Origin: Cavenderia fasciculata
Taxonomy: Eukaryota > Evosea > Eumycetozoa > Acytosteliales > Cavenderiaceae
Assembly: GCF_000203815.1 (NCBI RefSeq)
Contig: NW_004457708.1
Coordinates: forward strand, 434,001-498,000
Length of the DNA: 64,000 nt
Direction: 5' to 3'
This document shows positions 46,054 through 55,715 of this stretch, in pieces. The notes beneath the pieces were generated by a model. That model ran no database searches and was not told where the DNA came from. It worked only from the letters and a program-made list of their open reading frames with translations. The position numbers and the translations under genes were made by a program. How positions within the stretch are numbered: position 1 is the first letter of the stretch; every line of letters starts with the position of its first letter.

Positions 46054-48128
46054 TTAATTTAAAAAAATACTTTTTGCTTTAATATTAATTGATTCAATAT
46101 ATTCTAAAGTTTTACAATATTGAACATAATTTGTAATTGAATGGATACTAGTATCTAATTGACGTATACGTTTTGATTCTCTTGGATAATGTTTACGTAG
46201 AAATTGTGCAACTTGTACTCTACCTTGAACAAGTGAATATTCCATTGCCATTTTTGTAGGTCCTTCTGATCTATTTTGGTGCAACCATTGAACTATATTT
46301 AAATGGCCGTTTGAACTAGCCATATCCATAGCATTGGTTGTACATTGATTGTTTTTAGAATGAAGATATTTGACCATTTCTAGGTGACCATTTTGTGATG
46401 CTGTATCCATTGCAGAGGTTGGTAATAATAAATGATTGTTTTTAGTTTCTTGAAAGAGGAATTTTAAAATTTCTGTTTTACCATATTTGACTGATAATTG
46501 TATTGCATTCGAGGTAGATATTAGTTTTGGATAATGATGATAAAGAAATTGTATAATATCTAATCGATCATTTAATATTGCATTTTCAATTGAAATTTCT
46601 TTTGAAGAAGGAGGAACATTTTCCTCCTTTTTTACATGATGATAAAGAAATTCCAATATCTCTAATTTACAATTATTTTGAATAACCAATCCAATCATTG
46701 TTAAAATATTATATTCTAATATTTTATTAAATTCTAAAAACTAAAAATATAAATTAATAAATAATATCTATCAATCTATCATTTTCTTTTTTACCTTTAA
46801 AATATTTAAATGACCATTTTTTGAAGCATTATCTATGGCAATACTAGAATATTTTTCTGATCTATTTTGATAAAGAAATGATACAGTATCCAAATCACCT
46901 CTTTCACAAGCTTTGTTCATGGCTTGTGTGGTAGCACCTTCAGTTCTATTAAAATGTAGGAATTGAATGATTTCCAATTTACTGCATTTATCCATAGCTT
47001 CTTTTGAACATCCTTCAGTTCTATTAAAATGAAGAAACTAAATAAATAAACAACATGATTAATAAATGAAATAGAGAAATGTAGAAAAGATATCTTAATT
47101 TTTTTTACCTTTACAATATCTAAACTACCAAAAGTAGAAGCTCCATCCATAGCATAAAATGAACATCCTTCAGTTCTATTAAAATGAAGAAACTATAGAT
47201 AAAATCAATTAAATTAATAAATATCAAATTATTAATATTCTTTTTTTTCTTTACTTACTTTAACTATTTCAAAATGACCATTTCTTGAAGCATTATTAAA
47301 TGCTGATTTTGAACATCCTTCTGTTCTGTTGTGATGAAGAAACATTACAATATCCAAAAAACCTCCTTCTGAAGCATTATCAATAGCAGATTGTGTACAT
47401 CCTTCTGATCTATTAAAATGAAGAAACTATAATAGATTATTACAATTTGAATACAATTATTTCCTTTTTTTTTTTTCAAATATATTTACTTTTACAATTT
47501 CAAGATGACCATTTCTTGAAGCATAATCCATATGATTGGTAGTAAATTGACAATGATTGTTTAATTGATGAAAATATTCAATGACTGATAGATTACCATG
47601 GTTTGCAGCGTTTAGTAAAGCTAAACGGGGTGGATAATCAATCAGCTGTTTAAAAGTTTTCATCAACCATACTGCTAGATCACCACCATGTTTGGCAGCT
47701 TCATCAATGACATTGCTTAAATTGATGTTTGGGTATCGGTTGATGATAAACTCTAAAATATCTCTACGACCAGTCTTTGCAATGTTTGATGCTAGATTGA
47801 CATTGAATGACTCTTTAAATGGTATGGGGTTATAGTCAGGTGACCATTCCAATAGATGTAATAGTGTGTCCAATGTAGCATTACGATGTGAACAATAGCG
47901 CGAGATGATATAGGTTCTAATGTTTAATGATAGACTGACTCGTGTTGGGAGATGACGTTTAATAAAGCTCCAAGGAAGTGCATAGTCTACAATCATTTCA
48001 TAGTTTTCCAATGCGATGATTTCTTTTCCTTTTCGTCCTCCTCCATATTGCTTTGTAATTTGATTGATTTGATCAAATATCTTGTTCCTCAGATAAATTG
48101 ATCGAATAATTGTATAAAATGTTATCAT
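46054..48128 (-). CDS. Ankyrin-repeat protein built from modular exons
   Basis: Five exons, 48128-47490, 47426-47259, 47192-47109, 47037-46795 and 46740-46054 (606 aa). The N-terminal 110 residues are helical and unrecognised. From then on dictyostelid-type ankyrin units follow: NHMDYASRNGHLEIVK, SAFNNASRNGHFEIVK, AIDNASKNGHLNILK, SAMDTASQNGHLEMVKYLH, AMDMASSNGHLNIVQWLH. Exons 2, 3 and 4 all start with FLHFNR and are whole-codon units of 56, 28 and 81 residues ending in -VK or -LK; 28 residues is one repeat. This family is large in social amoebae, sometimes with an N-terminal F-box; roles are mostly unknown, presumably protein binding. Exon 4 also holds a two-residue-shorter repeat (SKEAMDKCSKLEIIQFLHFN). 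Confidence 0.82.
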
Positions 48129-48962
48129 TGCAATGAATAGAATTTTAAAGAGAATCTAATTTTTTAAAGAGAGAGGAAGGAAATACTAAAAAAAAAAAAA
48201 AGAGCAATTTTAAATTAAAGTTAATTTATACACCATGTAGAGGAGACTATTTATATAGTCAACACCATTGATGTGATCAACCTCTTCTAAATATTCAATC
48301 ATTCTTATCGACACAATCACCAACAATACAACCAAATCATTCAATGATTATAATCATTACAAGAATGAAATAATTGATCAAAATGGAAAGGATTAGGTTT
48401 GACAACACTAATAGAAAGAGTGGAGAAGAACATCTAGAGTCAACAGTATCAACTATCACTCCTCTTCCACCTATCAGTGTCTAGTGGTGTTGATATTGAC
48501 CACCAAATCAACAATAATTGCCATCGATCAACCAAAAAAATACCATTACAACAATGAACCTTTGGTTGAAAACATTCAGTTTCCGTTGGTCGTAGCGGCT
48601 GTCATCATGGGCCAAGATACTCTTGTTTTCATGATGCCACGACACGAGACACATCGACTCATCTTACAACAACCTTGAAGACCAAGGTCAAGATGAGGAC
48701 CAAAACATATCGGCTATTCAACAAAGATAATTTGACGATATTAATAATGACAAGATGTATCTGCTGATTTAAAGTACTCTATACTAAATGCTTCTTGGTA
48801 TAGTACAAACTAGAGTATTTTTATATCAGACTCTTATCTCCACAGATAAGATTAGTTGTTAATAAATAAAAAAAGCAATGAAATTTTAAAAGTATTCATG
48901 AAAAAGTAAACTTGGTTAATCATAAAAAAATAATATTAAAAACTAATTAATTCTAAACAACT
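48129..48962. other. Intergenic region with possible decayed coding sequence
   Basis: 834 bp between divergent genes. Bases 48380-48720 have coding-like, GC-balanced composition and short open stretches (for instance 48384-48483 and 48484-48678, both +), but no frame is long, spliced convincingly or recognised. This may be a gene remnant. The rest is A/T-rich promoter DNA. Confidence 0.35.
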
Positions 48963-49663
48963 ATGACATTTAATATTATTTCTATTTTAAAAGCATTATG
49001 TATTTGTAGAGGAGGAGAAAAGGAATTAGGTAGAATGAGTTGTATCATTTGTTTAAGAGCTTCAATACCAACAGAGGATTCAATTCATTTTAAACCATGT
49101 CAACATTTGATATGTGTAGAATGTGGTAACAATCTTTTCAAGAGAAATATTTATAATAACAAATCTTTACAATGTCCATCTTTAAAATGTAAATCAAAAC
49201 TTGATTTAATTAAAGATGAATCAAAAATTGTAAGTTAAAAAAACAAAAAAAATTTAATTGGTAGGATAATTAATTTATTTTTTGTTGTTTCTCTTTTTAG
49301 ATTCAATCAATTGGAAAGGTTGAATATGAAAAGATTGTATTTTTTAAACTATATCCATCTCGAGTTATACATTGTTTTAAATGTGATAAGAAATTTATCA
49401 ATCCAATCAACAATATGAATTTGAATGTTTCATGTGATCATTGTAAACAATCAATTTGTACAAATTGTATATCTATTCCTCATCCTGGTACATCTTGTCA
49501 AAATAATCAATTGTCTATGAAATCTGAAAATGAAAAGAAAACAAATGAAATTGTTAAAAGTATTAAAAGATGTCCAGGTTTAAATTGTGGTATCCTTGTA
49601 GAAAAAATTTCTGGTTGTCAACATGTTGTTTGTTTAAAATGTTCAACTCAATTGTATGTATAA
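48963..49663 (+). CDS. RBR-type (RING-IBR-RING) protein, C-terminally truncated
   Basis: Two exons, 48963-49229 and 49301-49663 (209 aa). RBR ligases take ubiquitin onto a RING2 cysteine before transfer. RING1 is seen as SCIICLRAS...CQHLICVECGNNL...LQCPSLKC; the IBR as CFKCDKKF...SCDHCKQSICTNC...HPGTSC; RING2 as RCPGLNCGILVEKISGCQHVVCLKCSTQL. The Cys of SGCQH matches the catalytic position. The protein stops right where the FCWxC-type second zinc site should follow, so RING2 is incomplete. An intron at about 49653-49711 would only swap the last residues for three others. This is either a truncated pseudogene or a stable short relative. The downstream NmrA gene begins (its 3' end) 53 bp away, suggesting a rearrangement border. 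Confidence 0.7.
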
Positions 49664-49715
49664 ACATTAAATATATATATTATTTCTTTTTATTAATTTA
49701 CCTTTTTTTAGTAAT

Positions 49716-50726
49716 TTATAAATATTTATAAGATTTTAAAAATGTAGATTTAAAATCTTTAATAGATTCACCTTTCCAATTAGAATGTTGAAGGAATTGT
49801 TCATAGGTTTCAATAGTTGGTGTTGTTGGTTTATATATTTTTGTTTTGGTGTCGTCGGTTTGATGAAAATATCCATATTTGATTGGATATTCGAAAATTG
49901 ATAATAAAACTTTTCCAGTTTGATTTAAACCAATACTAGATAAAAAGGCAAGATAATCTTCTTTGTTTTGTTGACGATAGATTGCCTTTTTACCAGTAAC
50001 TCTTTGAAAGATTTCAGCCATTTGATTTCCAGACAAGTATTCACTAACAATTTGTAAATGTTGACCATTATCAGATGTTTTTGGTGATTCTAAAAATTCG
50101 ATAAACAAGTCTCTTGCAGCCAATCCAGGTGTTACAAGTGCATCGGCATAGGGAAGTAATTGATCACCTGGTGTACCTGGTAATGAAAATACCAATGCAC
50201 CATCCTCCTCGAAAGTTGGAGCATAATACTCTAGGAAATTTGAATAAAAATAACCAATTGATACAAAACTACTATGAATTGGCAGTGTTTTAATATAATC
50301 TTCCAATTCAGAGCGTGGTGTCCAAATTAAAACATCTTTAAATTCTTCTTGAGCCTCTTTTGGTGGACGATCCAATGAACTGAAAATTAAATGTTTAACT
50401 TTGCTCTCGACTGCAATATCAACTATTTCCTTTACACCATTGATTTCTTTTAAAAGGAAATCTGGATCTTCATAAGAAATGGTTGGACTTATTAAAAATA
50501 CTCCATGTGCTCCATTAAATGCATTTAAATAATCTTGCTTAGTATTTTGAATTACCAATACCTCTACATTGTCACCATATTTCTTTTTCAATGCCTCTCC
50601 TTCCTCTGTATCCTTTCTACTAGTAGTAGTTCTAACTTTAAATTTTCCACTATCCAGTAATGCATAAACAACTCCTAAACCTTGTTTACTAAATGCTTGT
50701 GTTACTGTTATTATTTGTTTTGTCAT
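49716..50726 (-). CDS. NmrA-like NAD(P)-binding protein, copy A
   Basis: Single exon, 336 aa. NmrA-like proteins are atypical short-chain dehydrogenases, often redox sensors rather than enzymes (NMRAL1/HSCARG). The Rossmann start reads TVTQAFSKQGLGVVYALLDSGKFKVRTTTSR, where the family has GATGxQGxxVxxALL. The first two glycines of GxxGxxG are thus replaced (QAFSKQG), while the following strand, FKVR and the HGVFLIS, VKHLIFSS and GLAARDLF blocks are preserved. The C-terminal half fits the family's substrate lobe (SEYLSGNQMAEIFQRVTGK). It shares about two thirds of residues with copy B at 52672-53685, including the altered glycine motif. A divergent SnoaL-like gene starts 279 bp away. Confidence 0.85.
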   Translation of the reverse strand: MTKQIITVTQAFSKQGLGVVYALLDSGKFKVRTTTSRKDTEEGEALKKKYGDNVEVLVIQNTKQDYLNAFNGAHGVFLISPTISYEDPDFLLKEINGVKEIVDIAVESKVKHLIFSSLDRPPKEAQEEFKDVLIWTPRSELEDYIKTLPIHSSFVSIGYFYSNFLEYYAPTFEEDGALVFSLPGTPGDQLLPYADALVTPGLAARDLFIEFLESPKTSDNGQHLQIVSEYLSGNQMAEIFQRVTGKKAIYRQQNKEDYLAFLSSIGLNQTGKVLLSIFEYPIKYGYFHQTDDTKTKIYKPTTPTIETYEQFLQHSNWKGESIKDFKSTFLKSYKYL

Positions 50727-51005
50727 CTTTAATATATTATTATTATTTATTTGTTGATTTGATATATATTAATAATAATTAATTGTTCTTTTTATAGGTT
50801 TTGGTTTGATTAAAAATTTAATTTAAAAAAAAAAAAGAATATCAAAAAAAAGCTTCTCCTCTTCTCCATCTGGCTCATCTTCTAATATTGAAAAAATGGA
50901 TATTTTAATGTTTCGAGGTCATTTCAAACCACTCCTTGAATCAAAGATAAAAGAGTAATTACGACGTATCACACTACTATACAAATAATAATAATTTAAT
51001 AATTA
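50727..51005. promoter_or_regulatory. Divergent promoter, NmrA-like A / SnoaL-like
   Basis: 279 bp shared upstream region. It has an oligo(A) tract (50824-50838), a CT-rich patch and a small open frame of 20 codons starting at an ATG near 50897 and ending at about 50959, ahead of the SnoaL-like start; it may be an upstream ORF or chance. Confidence 0.4.
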
Positions 51006-51404
51006 ATGGCAGAGAAAAAGATTAAAGAATATTTTAAATATTTTAAAGAAAATAGAGATTCTTTAAAAGAATTGTATGATTTGTTTGAAGACTCTGCAGT
51101 GATTGAATTTCCATACCAAAGTAAAGAGTTGCCAAATAGATTAAATGGTATAGAAGAGATTAAAAACTATTATAAAGATTGGTCATCTATATTTCAATTT
51201 GATGATTTCCAAGTGACCATAACCAAAGTCAATGATGACCATATCTATGCAGAAACCAAATCACTCGGTAGAATCATACCAACCAATAAACCATACAATC
51301 AACATTATATTTCAATACTACACACCAATCCAACAACCAAAAAGATTATAAAATATATTGAAATCTTTAATCCAACCATCATTCAAGATTCATTTAATCA
51401 ATAA
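51006..51404 (+). CDS. SnoaL/NTF2-like fold protein
   Basis: Single exon, 132 aa. An N-terminal helix pair, then EDSAVIEFPYQSK, NRLNGIEEIKNYYKDWSSIF, DHIYAETKSLGRI and HYISILHTNPTTKKIIKYIEIFNP follow the SnoaL-like pattern: helix, strand with an aromatic pocket, the GxExIxxYY helix, then three long strands with YxExFxP-type end. Such cone-shaped folds bind small ligands or act as isomerases/cyclases. SnoaL-like and NmrA-like genes are often adjacent in bacteria, and this gene is divergent from an NmrA-like gene here; a joint role is inference only. Single-exon structure and small size are consistent with transfer or with a compact ancestral gene. Confidence 0.72.
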   Translation: MAEKKIKEYFKYFKENRDSLKELYDLFEDSAVIEFPYQSKELPNRLNGIEEIKNYYKDWSSIFQFDDFQVTITKVNDDHIYAETKSLGRIIPTNKPYNQHYISILHTNPTTKKIIKYIEIFNPTIIQDSFNQ

Positions 51405-51427
51405 ATAAAACTTCTTCTTTGTTTCTT

Positions 51428-51807
51428 TTATTCTATATTAATAATACAAAGATTCTTTTCTCTTGTTAATTGTTTATCTTCAGCTACACAAAGTACAAGA
51501 GCCCATTCTTCTAATCTTTTGACTTGTGTTATCAATTCTGAATCTGATAGATTTGATAATGCATTAAATCTTTCTGTTGCTACACTATCATGTTTTAAAG
51601 GATCTAAAAAATCAACCAATTGTTTTAAATCTTCTTGCTAAAGGTAAGTAGAAAAAAAAAGTAAAGTTATCTATATTAGCAAGTTATAACAAACTACAAC
51701 TCTACTTTTTGTTTACATACAGAAGGAACTTCTACTTGTTCTTGATCTTCATCATTTGGTGTTGATGGTTGTTCTTGTTCTTGTTGAAAATGATCTATAT
51801 TATTCAT
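51428..51807 (-). CDS. LIN52-like protein (DREAM/MuvB subunit candidate)
   Basis: Two exons, 51807-51721 and 51637-51428 (98 aa). In animals LIN52 is a small subunit of the MuvB/DREAM complex that represses cell-cycle genes. The C-terminal block FNALSNLSDSELITQVKRL, then EEWALVLCVAEDKQLTREKNL matches the LIN52 pattern of L-x-x-L-T/S-x-x-x-L-x-x-x-V-x-x-L-x-x-x-A-x-x-L-G-x-x-E-x-[KR]-x-[ML]-T-R-x-K-x-L, including the TRxKxL end. The N terminus is Glu/Gln-rich and variable. Length fits the family. The match is short, so it is a moderate call; other small helical proteins are not excluded. It converges on the SnoaL-like gene with 23 bp between stops. Confidence 0.5.
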
Positions 51808-51835
51808 TTACTATAGTATATAATGATTACATTCA

Positions 51836-51870
<35 letters not shown>

Positions 51871-52671
51871 AATAAATTTATACAAAAAAAAATAAGGCTT
51901 TCTATGTGAGTTGAGGATAAAAGAGAGACAAAAAAAAGAAAAATAATAATCATTTACTTTTGTACCATTATAGAAAAAAAAACAAAACATTCATATCATT
52001 AACAGTCAAAGGATTATTTGATCAAAGTCGATATGTTGAATAATTCCATGTCTCTTTTAAAGTTTGGGGTCACCATGTTTAGCAAATGGTTGTGTACAAA
52101 TAGTAGTATTCTTTATTTACAATAGATTTATTTGATTACTACAGTAATATACACACCGATGAGATCCAAAGTGACGCTGCTGTCTAGTCCATCCAGAGAA
52201 TTATCCGTGACATCCGGCATTGAGTTTCTTTAAAACTGCGAGATTATCCTGGGTGATTGGATTTGGCGCAATGCCAACCAATTGTTTTCCATGTTGATCA
52301 TAAAGTAGACCAGCAGATATTTCGATAGAATTTGACAGGAGGGAGGTGATTCTTGATGGTTGAAACGCTTGGCAAGGTCAGTGCCAATTTGGATCGATCA
52401 AAAACCAATTTGCCATCCTGAGAGATTCAGTCCCAACAACAACGAAACCACCTCCTCCGCCGCCGCCGCCAATCAAATAGCATATCAAACTTGATACCAG
52501 TTTTAACCTCGCTGTCTGCAGAAGAGTCTACGACACTTTGCATCTCTTCTCTGAATGTTCTTACTTGATATTGTAAAATGAACGTTATAAAATTAATAAA
52601 TTAAATATTTCTATATTTTCAGTAAACCGGCTCAGTACTGAGCATTCTAGTTATTTATTATTTATTTGTAT
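51808..52671. pseudogene. Intergenic region holding decayed coding sequence (about 52080-52570)
   Basis: The first 220 bp are A/T-rich. From about 52080 to 52570 the DNA turns GC-balanced and coding-like on the minus strand, with open stretches such as TFREEMQSVVDSSADSEVK, DGKLVFDRSKLALTLPSVST and HGKQLVGIAPNPIT, but in different frames with stops between. A CCG/CCT run near 52455-52470 gives a GC-rich repeat. It looks like a broken host gene whose family I cannot name. Confidence 0.45.
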
Positions 52672-53685
52672 TTATAAATAACCATAAGAAGATAATAATT
52701 TTGATTTAAAATCATTTGAAGATTCACCTTTCCAACCACAATGTCTAAGGAAATGTTCATAAGTTTCAATGGTATTGGCAGAGGAGGAGGAGGGTTGATA
52801 GATTGGATTGTTGGTGTCAAAATAGTTGTATTTGGCAGGGTATTGGTAAACTGCCAAATTGTATCTTGCCTTTCTTTCAAATCCAGATTTCTTCATCTTT
52901 TCAATATATTCTTTGGCTTCTGCTCTCTTGTAAATTGCTTTCTTGCCAGTAACTCTTTGAAAGATTTCAGCCATTTGATTACCAGACAAGTATTCACTAA
53001 CAATTTGTAAATGTTGACCATTTTCAAATGTCTCTGGAGATTCGATAAATTGAACAAACAAATCTCTAACAGCAAGACCTGGAGTTACTAGAGAATCGGC
53101 ATATGGAAGTAATTGATCACCTGGTGTATCTGGTAATGAGAATACAGTGACACCAGATTCATTGACGGTGGGTGGAAAAGATTCCAAAAAGTTTGAAAAG
53201 AAAAAGGCAATCGATATAAAACTACTATGAATTGGCAATGTCTTGATATACTCTTCAGCTAGAGTACGTGGAGTCCAAATTAAATATTCTTTAAATTCTT
53301 TGATGGCTTGATCCGATGGTTTGTCTAGTGAACTAAAGATGATATGTTTGACCTTGCTTTGGACGGCAATATCGGCAATTCTCTTGACACTATTCAATTC
53401 AATTTCCAAACACTTTGGATCTTGATGTGATACAGTTGTAATGACAAATACTCCATGTGCTCCATTTAATGCTTTGGTCAAAGAATCCAATGATTGATCA
53501 GAAATGATACAAATCTCTACATTTTCTCTACCATATTTCTTGATCAATGCCTCTCCTTCAACCGTTCCATTTCTACGAGTCAAAGCTCTAACTTTAAACT
53601 TTCCACTTGACAATAATGCATAAACAACTCCCAATCCTTGTTTACTAAATGCATTTGTAATTGTTATTATCTTTTTTTCAAACAT
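52672..53685 (-). CDS. NmrA-like NAD(P)-binding protein, copy B
   Basis: Single exon, 337 aa, clear paralogue of the gene at 49716-50726 on the same strand. Shared blocks include AFSKQGLGVVYALL, SGKFKVR, GEAL-KKYG, GAHGVF, VKHIIFSSLD, LIWTPR, IKTLPIHSSF, TPGDQLLPYADSLVTPGLAVRDLF and SEYLSGNQMAEIFQRVTGKKAIY. The same loss of the leading glycines of the Rossmann motif (TNAFSKQG) means the change predates the duplication. Between the copies lie the SnoaL-like and LIN52-like genes and a decayed segment, so the duplication was not simply tandem or has been interrupted since. Confidence 0.85.
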   Translation of the reverse strand: MFEKKIITITNAFSKQGLGVVYALLSSGKFKVRALTRRNGTVEGEALIKKYGRENVEICIISDQSLDSLTKALNGAHGVFVITTVSHQDPKCLEIELNSVKRIADIAVQSKVKHIIFSSLDKPSDQAIKEFKEYLIWTPRTLAEEYIKTLPIHSSFISIAFFFSNFLESFPPTVNESGVTVFSLPDTPGDQLLPYADSLVTPGLAVRDLFVQFIESPETFENGQHLQIVSEYLSGNQMAEIFQRVTGKKAIYKRAEAKEYIEKMKKSGFERKARYNLAVYQYPAKYNYFDTNNPIYQPSSSSANTIETYEHFLRHCGWKGESSNDFKSKLLSSYGYL

Positions 53686-54666
53686 GATATAGATAAATTA
53701 AATATATATTATTATTATTATTCTTAATTATTATTATTATTGAATGAATGAATGATTGTTTTTCTCTATTTTTATACCTTTTGGTCTTTTGACCACTTCG
53801 TTTAACACTTTTAAAATAACGACTTGGAATAATAGTTCTTTTTCCAAAGAATGTGTAAACACACATATAAACAAAAAAAGTAGAGATCAATAATAATATA
53901 TTTATATTATTTGACGAAGTGGTATGATCCTAATACTCTATTTGGTTGACAATGATTTATCATCTGATCTGTTTTTTTCCAAATATGAGTTATTATTATC
54001 GTCGTCGATGATTATAATAACCCGATGAAAAAAATAAAATAAAATGTACAAGAGTGAGTGACGACTCTTTGGAAGTCATGAAACCAAAAGTACTTATCTT
54101 TGCTGACGACGACAACGACGACGATGCAAAGTGTTGAATGATAAAAGTAAAAAGTAGAAAAAGTAGAAAAAGTAGAAAAAGTATTTCAACTTGTTTCTTT
54201 AAAAGATTAACAAAATGTTTATGATGATATCTATGACTCTTATTATCATGTGAATTGATGTATCATGTGACTTGATGTATCATGTGACTAGTTCTTTTTT
54301 ACCAAAATATTGATAGCACTGATAGTATTGATGTAAAAGTAAAGAAGCATACAACATAGATCTATGTTTGTTGTTGCTCGGGTGTTGGTATGGATTTTCG
54401 TTTTTTTTAAAGAGGGGGCAATTAATTCGTCTTTGTTGAACCAATTTTTTCTTTTTTTTTGATTTTTCATCGTCGTCTCTTGCCACCAGCGTGGGAGGAA
54501 TTGTCGCACAAAGGGCTTACATTCATCGACTGTACTTTTTTTTTAGACCATATCAAAGGTAACTACCGATAAACTTTTGTAAAGATTCGCAAAGACAACA
54601 TCTTACTAACTCTTTTTCTTCCTTATCCTTGTACATTATATCTATTAAACATATACAGCGCCAAAC
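53686..54666. promoter_or_regulatory. Intergenic region upstream of rpl8
   Basis: 981 bp between divergent genes. It contains a GACGACGACAACGACGACGA stretch (54102-54122), GTAGAAAAA tandem copies (about 54152-54180), the 17-bp CATGTGA repeats (54244-54290), oligo(T) runs near 54400 and 54535, and a T-rich leader just before the rpl8 start. No gene is seen. Much of it is simple sequence. Confidence 0.45.
54244..54290 (+). repeat. 17-bp tandem repeat with CATGTGA core
   Basis: Two full copies and one partial copy of TATCATGTGAMTTGATG (54244-54260, 54261-54277, 54278-54290). The core TCATGTGA resembles a CANNTG-type bHLH site (CATGTG). It sits about 380 bp ahead of rpl8, so it may be a cis element cluster. 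Confidence 0.75.
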
Positions 54667-55576
54667 ATGGGTAGAGTAATCAGAGGTAATTATCATATAT
54701 ATTAGCAAACGAATACTCAAGTGTCACATGATAGATAGATATAAGAGAATCAGTGCGCTCAAGACAAATGTGTACAATATATCTAATCAACCAATCCTCA
54801 ATCATTACTTTTACTATACTATCTATTTAGCTCAAAGAAAGGGTAAACAAGGTTCAGTTTTTGGTGCCCATACCAGTCATCGTAAGGGTGTCCCCAAATT
54901 CAGATCTTTGGATTATGCTGAACGTAACGGTTTCATCCGTGGTGTCGTAACTGAAATCATCCACGACCCAGGAAGAGGTGCTCCATTGGCCCGTGTCAAC
55001 TTTAGAAGCACTCGTGAATTCAAGTTGGACAAGCAATTGTTCATTGCCGCCGAAGGTATGTACACTGGTCAATACCTCTTTGCCGGTAAGAAGGCCTCCC
55101 TCACCATTGGAAACATTCTCCCAGTCGGCAAGATGCCAGAAGGTACCATTGTCTGCAACTTGGAAGAAAAGATGGGTGATTGTGGTGCTGTCGCCCGTTG
55201 CTCTGGAAACTATGCTTCCATCGTCTCTCACAACGTTGATGAAAACGTCACCCGTATCAAGCTCCCATCTGGTGCCAAGAAGAACATTCCATCGACCTGT
55301 CGTGCTATGGTCGGTATCGTCGCCGGTGGTGGTCGTATTGACAAGCCAATGCTCAAGGCCGGAAGAGCCTACCACAAGTACAGAGTCAAGAAGAACAACT
55401 GGCCAAAGGTCAGAGGTGTCGCTATGAACCCCGTCGAACATCCCCATGGTGGTGGTAATCATCAACATATCGGTCACGCCTCAACTGTTAAGAGACATGA
55501 CCCAGCTGGTAAGAAAGTTGGTCTCATTGCTGCTCGTAGAACAGGTAAGCTCAGAGGAAAGGTTGATGTCGAGTAA
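54667..55576 (+). CDS. rpl8: 60S ribosomal protein L8 (uL2)
   Basis: Two exons, 54667-54685 (19 nt) and 54831-55576 (254 aa; human has 257). Core protein of the large subunit near the peptidyl-transferase centre. The 5' exon MGRVIR is followed across the intron by [20 protein letters not shown], then [64 protein letters not shown], and [21 protein letters not shown] with the universally conserved His (hydroxylated in animals). It ends [11 protein letters not shown]. The short first exon and C-ending codon bias are typical for dictyostelid ribosomal genes. Confidence 0.97.
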
Positions 55577-55600
55577 ACTATTGATCAATCAAAGGTTTCT
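55503..55600 (+). repeat. 98-bp direct repeat, copy 1 (rpl8 3' end)
   Basis: The last 24 codons of rpl8, its stop and 24 bp of 3' UTR. Copy 2 at 55716-55813 is identical over all 98 bases as read here. Confidence 0.93.
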
Positions 55601-55715
55601 ACAAATAATAAAGGTCCTATATTTCTAAAACTTATAATAATTATCTTTTTGTGTGTGTGCGTAAAAATTTTGGGTTTGAAATTTTTTTTAAACACAAACA
55701 ACAAGCATAGTTGCG

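Noticed and set aside
48484-48678. 64-codon + strand frame in a spacer
   Set aside because: No homology, no good start context, and stops close by in a patch that looks like decayed sequence.
50897-50959. 20-codon frame before the SnoaL-like gene
   Set aside because: Too short to call; may be an upstream ORF or chance.
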